64,000 nucleotides of DNA from Actinoplanes lobatus (GTDB lineage: Bacteria; Actinomycetota; Actinomycetes; Mycobacteriales; Micromonosporaceae): the NCBI RefSeq assembly GCF_014205215.1, contig NZ_JACHNC010000001.1, positions 8,552,501 through 8,616,500 of the forward strand, given 5' to 3'. Made by a program: the position numbers and the translations under genes. This document shows positions 8,710 through 18,800 of this stretch, piece by piece; position 1 is the first letter of the stretch, and the number at the start of each line of letters is the position of its first letter. The notes below the pieces were generated by a model that saw nothing but the letters and a program-made list of their open reading frames with translations, ran no database searches and had not been told where the DNA came from.

Positions 8710-11700
8710 GGCAGCACCTCTCGGTCGGTGGTCCAGGCGACGACGTGCCGTCGTCCTTCGTGATGCAGATCGGTCAGGCGTACGCGCAGATCGCCCGCCG
8801 TGGTCGCGACGGTGGCCTCCGTGTCACTCGCGGCGATGACGCGCAGCGTGTGCGGGTTGCCGCCGAGGCCGGTGCCGAGCGCCTTGCCGGCGGCCTCCTT
8901 GGCGGCGAAGAAGCGGGTGAACCAGACGGCCCGGTCGCCGCCGAGCAGGTCCCGTTCGGCCGGGGTGAGCGCCGCGGCGACGGTGGCGTCGTCGCGGTCG
9001 GCGACCTCGAGGACGTCGATGCCGACCGGCCCGGACGGACGGGCCAGGGCGACGCCGATCGATCCGTGGTGGGCGATCGAGACGGCCAGCGGCGGTAACC
9101 GGCGCCCGTGCCGTCCGGTGATCCACGGCCGTCCGGCCTCGTCGTTGCCGGTGTCGAGCTCGATCGGGAAGACCTCGGGGTCGGTGAGCATGGCGCGGAC
9201 CGCGTCCTTGAGGGCGATCCGGCCGAGCAGCCACGGGTCCCGGCCGCGGGCCGGCCGCCGCTGGTAGAGGGCCCATTCGGCGGGGGTGAGGTAGGTACGG
9301 GCGATCAGGTCGCGGCTGGCCTGGTCGGCCCAGTGGGTGGTGGCCCAGTGCCAGCCGGCCTCGTGGCGGCGGGCCAGCCGGGCGGTGGCGGGCGACCGGT
9401 CCACGGCCCGGACCGCGTCGTCGCTGGTGAACCGGTGCAGCCGCCAGCCGTGCATCTCGGCCCGCACCGTGCCGTCGTGGACCAGTTGCAGGTCGGCGGT
9501 GACCGTGCCGCCGGTGACGGCGACGATCCGGACATGGCAGGTGAGCGTGTCGCCGGGGGCCGGGTCGGGGCCGTACAGGCGCAGCGCGGTGAGGGCGACC
9601 GGGAAGGCCCGGTTGTCGCCGTCCAGCTCCTCCGTCATCCAGTAGCCGACAAGTTGGGCGGCGCTGTCCAGCAGGGCGCCACCGGCGGCCGGGGTGGTCA
9701 GGGTGCCGTGCACGTGCCGGGCGCCGATCCCGTCGATGCCGGTCACGCCCTGGTAGGCGGGGCCGTGGAACATCCAGCGGCCGGCGTACATCTGGGTCGC
9801 GGTCAGGCGTGGCGTGCGGCCCGGTTCGGCGGGTTGCGGCCACACCGCCGGGGCGGGCGGGTAGGCGCCGCTGAACTCGACGGTGGCGCGGGCGTACCCC
9901 TGTGCCGTGACGCGGCGGCGGTCCGGCGTGTCGGCGTCGATCGCGAAGGTGACGGTGACCGGCGGCGCGACCGCGAGCCAGCGGTCGAACCCGGCGTCGT
10001 GCACACCGGTCACCACGCCGCTCGCGGTGGGCCGGGCCGCGTCGCACAGGTGCCGGATCAGGTCGGTGGCCGGGACCACCGGGAAGCCGTCGCCGGGTTC
10101 CGGCCAGCCGAGCGGCAGCTGCACGAACGTGTGGTCACGCAGATAGGGCAGCCGGTCCAGGGACAGGTGGCGGCGGACCGTGGTGGTGGGCACGGCGCGC
10201 CGCCGGACGGCGGCGACGACGTCGGCCGCGGCCCGGGCGGTCTCGGCGGCGACGGCGGCGGCCCGGTGGTCACCGGATTCGACGGGTACGGCGACGCGGC
10301 CCAGGAGCGCGGCGGCGTCCTCGCCGAGCGACACCACGGGGTTGCCCAGCGACAGCCGGACCGTCGCCCCGGAGGACGACCGGGGGTTCCGTGGCGCGAG
10401 CAGGTCCCCGCCGGGCTCGGCGCCCTCGGCCCACAGCGCGGCGAGCACCCGGGTGAGCTGCCCGGTCCCGGTCTGCCGGGGGGTGGTGGCGGCGATCGCC
10501 AGGTGGTCGTGGCCGCGCAGCACGTCGTGCACCAGCGAGGCGAGCCCGCCCGGCCCGACCTGGACGAAGGCGCGGACCCCTTCGGCGTGCAGCCGTTCGA
10601 CGAGTGGCCGGAACCGGACCGGTTCGAGCAGGTGGCGGACGAACAGCTCGCGGATCGCGCCGGGCTCGTCCGGGTACGGCGCCAGCGTCGTCGCCGACCA
10701 CAGCGGCGTCCGCCACGGCCTGGCGTCGAGGAGTTCGGCGGCGGCGGTGAGGCGGTGCACGTACGGCCGCAGCCGGGACGTGTGGAACCCGGACCGGAAC
10801 GGCAGCACCTGCCCGGTGATCCCGTTCCCGGCCAGGGCGAGCAGCAGCTTCCCGACCTCGCCGGACGGGCCGCAGACCACGCACTGGTGGGGCGCGTTGT
10901 CGTGCGAGACGGTGACGCCGGTCCCGCCCAGGAACGGCTCGACGGTGCCGGCGCCGGCGCCGACCGCGGCGAACACCACGTCGGGCACCTGCCGGACGGC
11001 GTCGGCGAACGCCTCCAGCACGGGTTCCAGTTCGCCGTCGTGGTAGCCGGCCGCCACCGCCATGGCGGTCCACTCCCCCAGTGAGTGCCCGGCCAGCACG
11101 TCCGGGCGTACCCCCTGGTCGCGCAGCGCGGCGTCGAGCAGCCGGCTGGCCCGGGAGACCGACACGCCGTGCCGGTGCAGGCCGTCGGCTCCGGGCAGCG
11201 GCACGTCCCGGCCCATCCGGGCGGCGACGTCGGCGACCCGGGGCTCGAACTCGCCCTCCAGGCCCGGGTAGAGGAACGCGATCCGGCCCTGCCCGCCGGC
11301 CAGCAGCGGCCGTGGGCTGAACCAGATGTCCTGGCGTCCCCGCCACGGTTGCCCGGCCGCGACCACCTTGCGGGCGGTGGCCAGGGTGCGGGCGGTGGGC
11401 GCGACGATCGCGAGCCGCATACGGCCGGTCCCGGACGGTACGGGCGGCGGCCGGTCCAGCAGCGCCGCCAGCTCGTCGGTGGTGTCGGCGGCCAGCCGCA
11501 GCAGCGGCACCGGCTCCCGGACCCGCGGCGGGCGGCCGGCGGCCGGGGCCGCTTCCAGGACGGCGTGGGCGTTGACGCCGCCGAACCCGAACGCGTTGAC
11601 GGCGGCCCGCCGGGTGTGACCGAACCAGGCGCGGGCCACCGGGATCGGCCGGAACCGGGTGGCGGCCAGCCCGGGGTGCGGGTCCTCGCAGGCGGGCATC

Positions 11701-12878
11701 GGTGGCAGCACGCCGTGGTGGACGGCGAGGGCGGCCTTGACGAATCCGGCGATCCCGGCGGCCGGCATGGTGTGGCCGATCAGTGCCTTCACCGAGCCGA
11801 GGACGGCGGGCCGGCCGGGACCGAACACGGCGTGCAGGGTGGCCAGCTCGCAGGCGTCGCCGGCCGCCGTGGCGGTGCCGTGCGCCTCGATCAGGCCGAT
11901 CGCGTCCGGGTCGGTGGGGTCGAGTCCCGCGGCCGACCAGGCCTGGCGCAGCGCGGCGGCCTGACCGGCGGAGACCGGGTTCATCAGGCTGGCCGCGCCG
12001 GCGTCGCCGGACACCCCGGTGCCGCGGACCACGGCGTAGACCCGGTCGCCGTCGCGGCGCGCGTCGGCCAGCCGTTTGAGCACCACGATGCCGCTGCCCT
12101 CGCCGATGACCAGACCGTCGGCGGCGCCGGTGAAGGGGCGGCTGCGGCCGGTCGGGCTGACCGCGCCGAGCCCGGCGAAGACGCTCCACAGGGTGGTGTC
12201 GTGGGCGTGGTGGACGCCGCCGGCGAGCACCACGTCGCAGCGGTCGCGGGCGAGTTCGGCGACGGCCTGGTCGACGGCGAGCAGCGACGAGGCGCAGGCG
12301 CCGTCGACGGTGTACGCGGGGCCGCCGAACCCGTGCCGGTGGGCGATCCGGGCGGCCGCGAGGTTGGGCACCAGGCCGATCTCGGCGCCCGGCGACACCG
12401 GGCCGAGCCGGTCGGTGAACGCGTCGCGGATCCGGGCCGCGGTGTCCGGGTCCAGGCCGGGCAGCAGCTCGGTGAGGGTGTGGGCGAGCTGGTGGGCGCC
12501 GCGTACCCGCTGGTCGAACCGGGACAGGGCGGGGGTGAGGTAGCCGCCGCGGCCGAGGATCACACCGATCCGGCCGGGGTCGCACATGCCGGGTTCGAGG
12601 CCGGCGTCGGCGAGCGCGGCGCCGGCCACGTGCAGGGCGATCAGCTGATCGGGTTCGGTCAGCGGCAGCGCGGCCGGCATCACCCCGAGGGCGGCCGGGT
12701 CGACGGTGGCCAGGTCGCCGAGGAAGCCGCCGCGCCGGCCGGCGGGCAGCCCGTACCCGGGTGGGGCCTCGGTGACGCTGTCGGTGCCGGTGACGATGTT
12801 GCGCCAGTAGGTGTCCAGGTCGGGGGCGCCGGGGAACAGCACCGCCATGCCGACGACGGCGACCGGTTCCACGGTCAC
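8706..12878 (-). CDS. Iterative type I synthase, KS-AT-DH-PPTase
   Basis: 1,390 aa. KS (about 5-430): Cys195 in DGACASS, then EAHGTAT and IGHTMPAAG, so all three catalytic residues are present and this is not a chain-length factor. AT (about 500-790): Ser599 in GHSLGEW. A hot-dog dehydratase-like region has the candidate His915 in PYLRDH. The C-terminus (about 1180-1390) is a Sfp-type PPTase with VSIAHHGS, VGIDV and FFAAKEAAGKALG. I find no ACP. The GTG start at 12878 overlaps the previous stop (GTGA). The PPTase placed after DH recalls enediyne synthases; the two-protein split recalls PUFA synthases. With the preceding protein it gives a complete KS/AT/KR/DH/ER set plus one ACP and its activating enzyme. 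Confidence 0.93.
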   Translation of the reverse strand: MTVEPVAVVGMAVLFPGAPDLDTYWRNIVTGTDSVTEAPPGYGLPAGRRGGFLGDLATVDPAALGVMPAALPLTEPDQLIALHVAGAALADAGLEPGMCDPGRIGVILGRGGYLTPALSRFDQRVRGAHQLAHTLTELLPGLDPDTAARIRDAFTDRLGPVSPGAEIGLVPNLAAARIAHRHGFGGPAYTVDGACASSLLAVDQAVAELARDRCDVVLAGGVHHAHDTTLWSVFAGLGAVSPTGRSRPFTGAADGLVIGEGSGIVVLKRLADARRDGDRVYAVVRGTGVSGDAGAASLMNPVSAGQAAALRQAWSAAGLDPTDPDAIGLIEAHGTATAAGDACELATLHAVFGPGRPAVLGSVKALIGHTMPAAGIAGFVKAALAVHHGVLPPMPACEDPHPGLAATRFRPIPVARAWFGHTRRAAVNAFGFGGVNAHAVLEAAPAAGRPPRVREPVPLLRLAADTTDELAALLDRPPPVPSGTGRMRLAIVAPTARTLATARKVVAAGQPWRGRQDIWFSPRPLLAGGQGRIAFLYPGLEGEFEPRVADVAARMGRDVPLPGADGLHRHGVSVSRASRLLDAALRDQGVRPDVLAGHSLGEWTAMAVAAGYHDGELEPVLEAFADAVRQVPDVVFAAVGAGAGTVEPFLGGTGVTVSHDNAPHQCVVCGPSGEVGKLLLALAGNGITGQVLPFRSGFHTSRLRPYVHRLTAAAELLDARPWRTPLWSATTLAPYPDEPGAIRELFVRHLLEPVRFRPLVERLHAEGVRAFVQVGPGGLASLVHDVLRGHDHLAIAATTPRQTGTGQLTRVLAALWAEGAEPGGDLLAPRNPRSSSGATVRLSLGNPVVSLGEDAAALLGRVAVPVESGDHRAAAVAAETARAAADVVAAVRRRAVPTTTVRRHLSLDRLPYLRDHTFVQLPLGWPEPGDGFPVVPATDLIRHLCDAARPTASGVVTGVHDAGFDRWLAVAPPVTVTFAIDADTPDRRRVTAQGYARATVEFSGAYPPAPAVWPQPAEPGRTPRLTATQMYAGRWMFHGPAYQGVTGIDGIGARHVHGTLTTPAAGGALLDSAAQLVGYWMTEELDGDNRAFPVALTALRLYGPDPAPGDTLTCHVRIVAVTGGTVTADLQLVHDGTVRAEMHGWRLHRFTSDDAVRAVDRSPATARLARRHEAGWHWATTHWADQASRDLIARTYLTPAEWALYQRRPARGRDPWLLGRIALKDAVRAMLTDPEVFPIELDTGNDEAGRPWITGRHGRRLPPLAVSIAHHGSIGVALARPSGPVGIDVLEVADRDDATVAAALTPAERDLLGGDRAVWFTRFFAAKEAAGKALGTGLGGNPHTLRVIAASDTEATVATTAGDLRVRLTDLHHEGRRHVVAWTTDREVLP

Positions 12879-15800
12879 CAGCCCGGGGCCGCGTAGACGA
12901 CGCTGGTCAGCGCCGGGTCGCCGTGGGTCAGCTCGTCCAGCAGGGCGGCGGCGCCGGCGGCCGGGTCGATCAGCTGGACGCCCCGTGCGGCGTACCGGCC
13001 GGCGAGTTCGGCGGTCACCATGCCGCCGTGCCTGCGGTCCGGCGCCCACGGCCCCCAGTGGACGGTGAGGCAGCGCCGTCCGGTGCGGGCCGCCCAGCGG
13101 CGGCCGCAGTCGTCGAGGGCGTCGTTGGCGGCCGCGTAGTCGCACTGTCCCCGGCTGCCGCGGACCGCCGCGACGCTGCCGAACAGGGTCACGAACCCGG
13201 GCGCGTCCGGCAGGTGGTCGAGGGCGTCCAGCACGTTGCGGGCGCCGTCGACCTTGGTGCCGAAGACGCGCCGGAACGAGTCGGTGGTCTTGTCGGCCAG
13301 CAGCCGGTCCTCGATCACCCCGGCCGCGAACACCACCCCGTCGAGCCGCCGGTACGCGGCGTGCACCGTCTTCACCAGCCCGTGGACCGCTTCGGCGTCG
13401 GTCACGTCGAGGGTGCGGTACTCGACGGTCCGGCTCAGGGCGCGCAGCTCGGCGACGGTGGCGGCCACCTCCCGCCGGGCCAGCACGGCACGGGCCCGCC
13501 GGTCGACGCCGGCCGGGTCGCGGCCGGCAAGGACGCGCCGCAGCGCGGTCAGGTCGGTGGCGGCGGCCAGTTCGGCGTCCTCCGGCTCGCCGTCCGGCGC
13601 GGTCCGGCCGGCCAGCACGATCCGGCAGCCGGTACGGGCCGCGAACTCACCCGCCACGGTCGCGGTGATCCCACGCCCGCCGCCGATCAGGAGCACCACG
13701 GAGTCCCGGTTCAGTTCGGTGGTGGCCCGTCCGGCGGACCGGGACGGTGGCACGGGCCGTACCGACGGCGCCAGCCGGTTCGTGCCGTGCCGGACGACCG
13801 GCTCACCGTCGCGGTCGGCGAGTTCGGCGGTCAGCAGCGCGGCGACGGTCGCCGTGTCCACCCCGGACGGCACGCTGACCAGCCTGGTCAGGACGCCGGG
13901 CCGCTCCTGCCGCATCGACCGGACGAAGCCCGGCAGCCCGTCGGCGCGGGCGTCGCCGTCGACTGCGGCGACCAGCACCCCACGGCCGGTCGCGGCGGCC
14001 GCCCGCAGCTCCTCGAACAGCACCGGAAGCCACGGCTGCTCGTCGTCGCCGTCGCCCAGCGGCCCGGCCAGGACGAGGTCGTCGCCGCCGTCGGCCACGA
14101 CCGGGACGCCCTGCTCGCGCAGCGCCCGGACCAGCTCGTCCGGCCCGTCGACGGTGACCGTGCGCCCGGCCGGTACGGCGTCCGCGGCCGGCGGGGCCGG
14201 CGCCCATTCGCAAAGGAACCGTTGCGGCGCGACGGCCGGTGGCCCGCCGTCGAGCAGCGCCGCCATCTCCCCCGCGGTGCGGGCGCGGCCCAGCCGTTCC
14301 AGGGCGGGCCCGGTGCCGCCGGTCAGCTCGCCGACGATCTCGGTGCGTTTGATCGAGTCGATGGAGAGGTCGGCTTCCAGGTCGACGTCCGCGCCGATCA
14401 GGTCGACCGGGTAGCCGGTACGGGTGCTGATCACCGCCCGTACCCGGTCGAGGGTGTCCACCGGCTCGGCCGGGGCCGTGGCCGCGCCGGTGACCGCCGG
14501 CGCCGCCGTGGGCTCCGGGGCGTGGGCCGGCTCGACCGCGGCCGGCGGTGGCGTACCCAGGTAGGCGAGCATGACGTCGCGCTGGGTGGCCACGAACTCC
14601 CGGGTGGTGCGCAGGTAGTCCTCGATGAGCCGGTCGGGGTCGCCGGGCAGGGCGGCGGCCGGAACCGGGCGGGCGGCGGCGATCCCGCCGGTCAGGTAGG
14701 CGCCGTCGGCGGTCCGGACCGCGTGCCCGTCGACGGTCCAGCGCGGCGGTGGCGCCGGGACCGTGTCGGTGAGGTCGGTGGCGTCCCGGCCCCGGTAGAG
14801 CGGGTCGAGGTGCACCGGCACCCCGGCCAGGGCGAGTTCGGCGACCGCGGACAGGGCGCCGGCCAGTCCTCCGCCGGCCTGCTCGAAGTTCACCACCCGG
14901 TGCGGGCGGTCGGCGAGGATGGCGCCGACCAGGTTGCTGAGGGTGGTTCCGGGGCCGCATTCGGCGAAGACGCGGGCGCCGGCGGCGTACATCGCCTCGA
15001 TCTGGTCGGCGAAGCGGACCGGGGCGCCGATCTGGTCGCCCAGTTCGACGGCGATCAGGGCGGGCCGGTCCGGGTACGGCCGGGCGGTGCGGTTGGCGTA
15101 CACCGGGATCCGGGGCGCCTGCGGCGACAGCCCGGCGACCGCCGCGGTGAACCCGGGCCCGGCCGCGGTCACGAGCGGACTGTGGAAGGCGCAGGCCACG
15201 TCCAGGGCGGTGACGGTGTGGCCGAGCGCCCGCAGCCGCGCGGTGGCCTGCTCGACGGCGCCGGGAACGCCCGCGATGACCGTCTGGGTGGGGCTGTTGT
15301 GGTTGGCCAGCACCACCCCGTCGACGGCGGCGACCTCGGCGGCGATCTCGTCGGGCGGGCCGGTGACCGCGGCCATCGTGCCGGGCTGGGATCCGGCGGC
15401 CGCGAGGATCTCCTCGGCCCGCCGCAGGCTCAGCGCGGACAGGGCGGTGGCCGGCAGCGCGCCGGCGGCGGTGAGGGCGACGAGTTCGCCGTAGCTGTGC
15501 CCGCCGGCCATGTCGGCGGTGACGCCGAGCAGGGTGAGGAAGCGGTGGGCGGCCAGGCCGGTGAGCCCGAGGGCGGGCTGGGCGTTGCGGGTGTCGCGCA
15601 GCCGGTTCCGCTGGCGGTGGGCGCTGTCCGGGTCGAAGGCCGCGCCGGGGTAGAGGGCCCGTACCCAGTCGCCGCCGTGCTCGGCGGGTTCCCGCAGTTC
15701 GGGGAAGGTGATCAGCAGCGACGCGAACATGTCGACGCGCTGGCTGCCCTGGCCGGGGAAGAGCAGTGCCAGTTTCGGGCGCTCGGTGGCCCGTACCCCG

Positions 15801-18800
15801 TCGTGGTCGAGGTTTTCCAGGCGGGACCGCAGGTCGTCGATCGAGGTGGCGAGCACCGAGTGGGTGGGCGCCGCCGCGGTACGCGACAGCCGGGCGGCCG
15901 CGGTCCGGGCGAGGTCCCGCAGCCGGGCCCGTGGGTGGGTGTCGAGCAGCCCGCGCAGCCAGGCGGCGTCGGCCGGTGAGGCGAACAGGAACAGTTCCAC
16001 CGGCCACTGGTCGAGGCCGTGCCGTGGTTCCGGCCCGCGATGGCCGGTCAGCACGGCGTGGAAGTTGGTGCCGCCGAACCCGAACCCGCTGACCGCGCCG
16101 ACCCGTCGTTCCAGGGTGTCCGGCCAGGGTCGCGCCACCTTGTCGAAGGCGAACGGGCTGTCCTCGGACCAGTCGTCGTGCGGGCGGGTGAGGTGCGTGG
16201 TGGGCGGGCGGATGCCGGTGTGGATGGACAGTGCCGTCTTGATCAGACCGGCCATGCCGGCCGCGCACTTGGTGTGGCCGATCTGCGACTTCACCGAGCC
16301 GAGCGCCGCCGAGCCGGGAGCCGCGCCGGCCTCGGTGTACACCCCGGTGAGGGTGGCCAGCTCGGTACGGTCGCCGACCACCGTTCCGGTGCCGTGCGCC
16401 TCGACCAGCCCCACCTCGGCCGGTGACACCCCGGCCTGCCGGTAGGCGCGCAGCAGCGCCGCCCGCTGGCCCTCCGGCCGGGGCGCGGTCAACCCGCGGG
16501 CCCGGCCGTCGCTGGCGCTGCCGACGCCGCTGATCACCGCGTACACCCGGTCGCCGTCGCGTTCGGCGTCGGCCAGCCGTTTGAGCACCAGGCAGCCGAC
16601 GCCCTCGCCGAGCGCGATGCCGTCGGCCGCGGCGTCGAACGGGCGGGACCGGCCGGTCGGCGACAGCGCCCCGGCGGCCGCGAAGTGCCGGTAGTCGAGC
16701 AGGCTGTTGTGGGTGTCGGCGCCGCCGCACAGCACCAGGTCGGCGCTGCCGGTGACCAGTTCGCGGCAGGCGGCGTCGAGGGCGGCCAGCGAGGAGGCGC
16801 AGGCGGCGTCGACGATGTAGTTGGCGCCGCCGAGGTCCATCCGGTTGGCGATCCGGCCGGTGATCACGTTGGCGAGGACACCGGGGAAGGTGTCCTCGGT
16901 GAAGCCGGGCAGCTGCGCGTCCAGGGCCTCGGGCACCCGGTCCAGGTAGGCGGGCAGCACGGCCCGCAGGGTGAGCGCGTGCGCCAGTTCGCCGCCGGAC
17001 TCGGCGCCGAAGACCACCGCGGTACGGGACCGGTCGAACGGCCGCCCGCTGTCGGCGGCGTCCGGGAACGGCTGGTAGCCGGCGTCGGCGAGGGCCCGCC
17101 CGGCCGCCTCCAGGGCGAGCAGCTGCACCGGCTCGATGGCGGCCAGCGACGCCGGCGGGATGCCCCAGGCGACCGGGTCGACCGGCACCCGGGGCAGGAA
17201 TCCGCCCCACCGCGACGGAACGTCGTGCCGGTCCGGGTCCCACCGGTCGGCCGGCACCTCGGTGATGGCGTCGGCGCCGGCGACCACCTGCGACCAGAAG
17301 GCGGCGGTGTCCCCGGCGCCGGGGAAGATGCCGGCCAGGCCGACGATCGCCACGTCCAGCGGTGCGGCGGCGCGGTCCGGTTCCGGGCGCGCCACGGCGT
17401 CGGCCGGGGGCACGGCCAGCCACGCGGCGGCGCCGGCGGTCACCTCGGCGTGCAGTTCGGCCACGGTGGTGACGGCGTCGCGCAGCACCGCCACCTGACC
17501 GGCCATGAACAGGCCACCGTCGCGCTGCACCCGCTCGTCGACCGGTTCCAGATCCCCGCCGGTACGCCGCAGGCCCTTGCTGGCCAGTCGCAGCCGGCCC
17601 AGGTTGAGGCGTTCCAGCGCGTCCCAGATCTCCCGGTCCGGTGTTCCGGCGGCACGCAGCCGGTCCCGGGCCGCGGTGAACTCGGCGGCGTACGGGCTGG
17701 CCACGCAGCGGGTCAGGTGGCCGGGCGCGGTCTCCAGGACGGTGGTGGCCCGGGCCCGCAGGATCTCCTGCTGGAACACCGGCCCGATCGCGCCCGAGCC
17801 GACCGCCTCCGCGGTGAACAGGTACGCCGTGCCCATGAGCAGGCCCACCCCGGCGCCGCGGGCGGCCAGCGGCGCCGCGGCGGCGGTCGCCATGGCGGCC
17901 GAGCGGGCGTCGTGCACGCCACCGGCGAACAGTACGTCGAGGTGGTCGCCGGGGTGCTCGTCCAGCCAGTCGAGCAGCACCGGGATCTGCGCCTGCCAGA
18001 GCGCGAAGCTGCTGGCCGGGCCGATGTGCCCGCCGCATTCGGCGCCCTCGAAGACGAACCGGCGGGCCCCGGCGCCGAGGAACTGCCGCAGCAGGCCGGG
18101 CGACGGCACGTGCAGGAACGCGGCGACGCCCGCCGACTCCAGCCGGGCCGCCTGGTCGGGCCGGCCACCGGCGATGATCACGGCGGCCGGGCCGGCCTCG
18201 AGGATGGCGTCGAGCTGGGCGGCGCGGGTCTCCTCCGGGGCGAAGCCGAGGATGCCGGCCGCCCACGGTTGTCCGGCCACCGCCCGCGCCGTCGCCCGCA
18301 GCAGGGAGTGGCTGGTCTTGCCGTCGGCGAGCGACAGCGCGACACAGGGCAGCCCGCCTCCGGCGGCGACGGCGGCCGCCAGCTCGGGACGGTCGCTGAC
18401 CCGGGTCATCGGTCCCTGGACCACCGGAAGGGTGGTGCCGAGCCGCCGGGCGAGCGGGGCACCCGGGCCGAGGGCGGGAGCGGTGCGCCCGGATTCGACG
18501 GCCGCCCGGATCGCCCGGATCACGCCGGGCACGTCGCGGTGGCGGCGGGCGAGGTCGGCGGCCAGGTACGCGTCCAGGCCGGCGCCCGAGGTCTGCCGGG
18601 TCAGCGCGGCGGCCATCGCCGGTGGCGGGCAGGCTTCCGGCAGCAGCGCCAGAGCCGTGTCGAGGACGACGCCGGCCGCTCCCCCGGCGACCGCGGCCGC
18701 CGCGGTGTGCGGGCCGATGCCGCCCCACGCCCACACCGGCACGCCCAGTTCGGCGAGCAGTTGCTGGAGCAGGACGAAGACGGACAGTCCGGCGTCCGGG

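Noticed and set aside
12878..13145. A longer start for the second synthase at 13145
   Set aside because: The extra N-terminus is a shadow of the first synthase's KR domain; the GTG at 12878 gives the normal KS opening and overlaps the preceding stop.
13803..18734. A 1,643-aa minus-strand frame inside the large synthase gene
   Set aside because: Arg/Pro/Gly-rich shadow of the true frame with no domain motifs.
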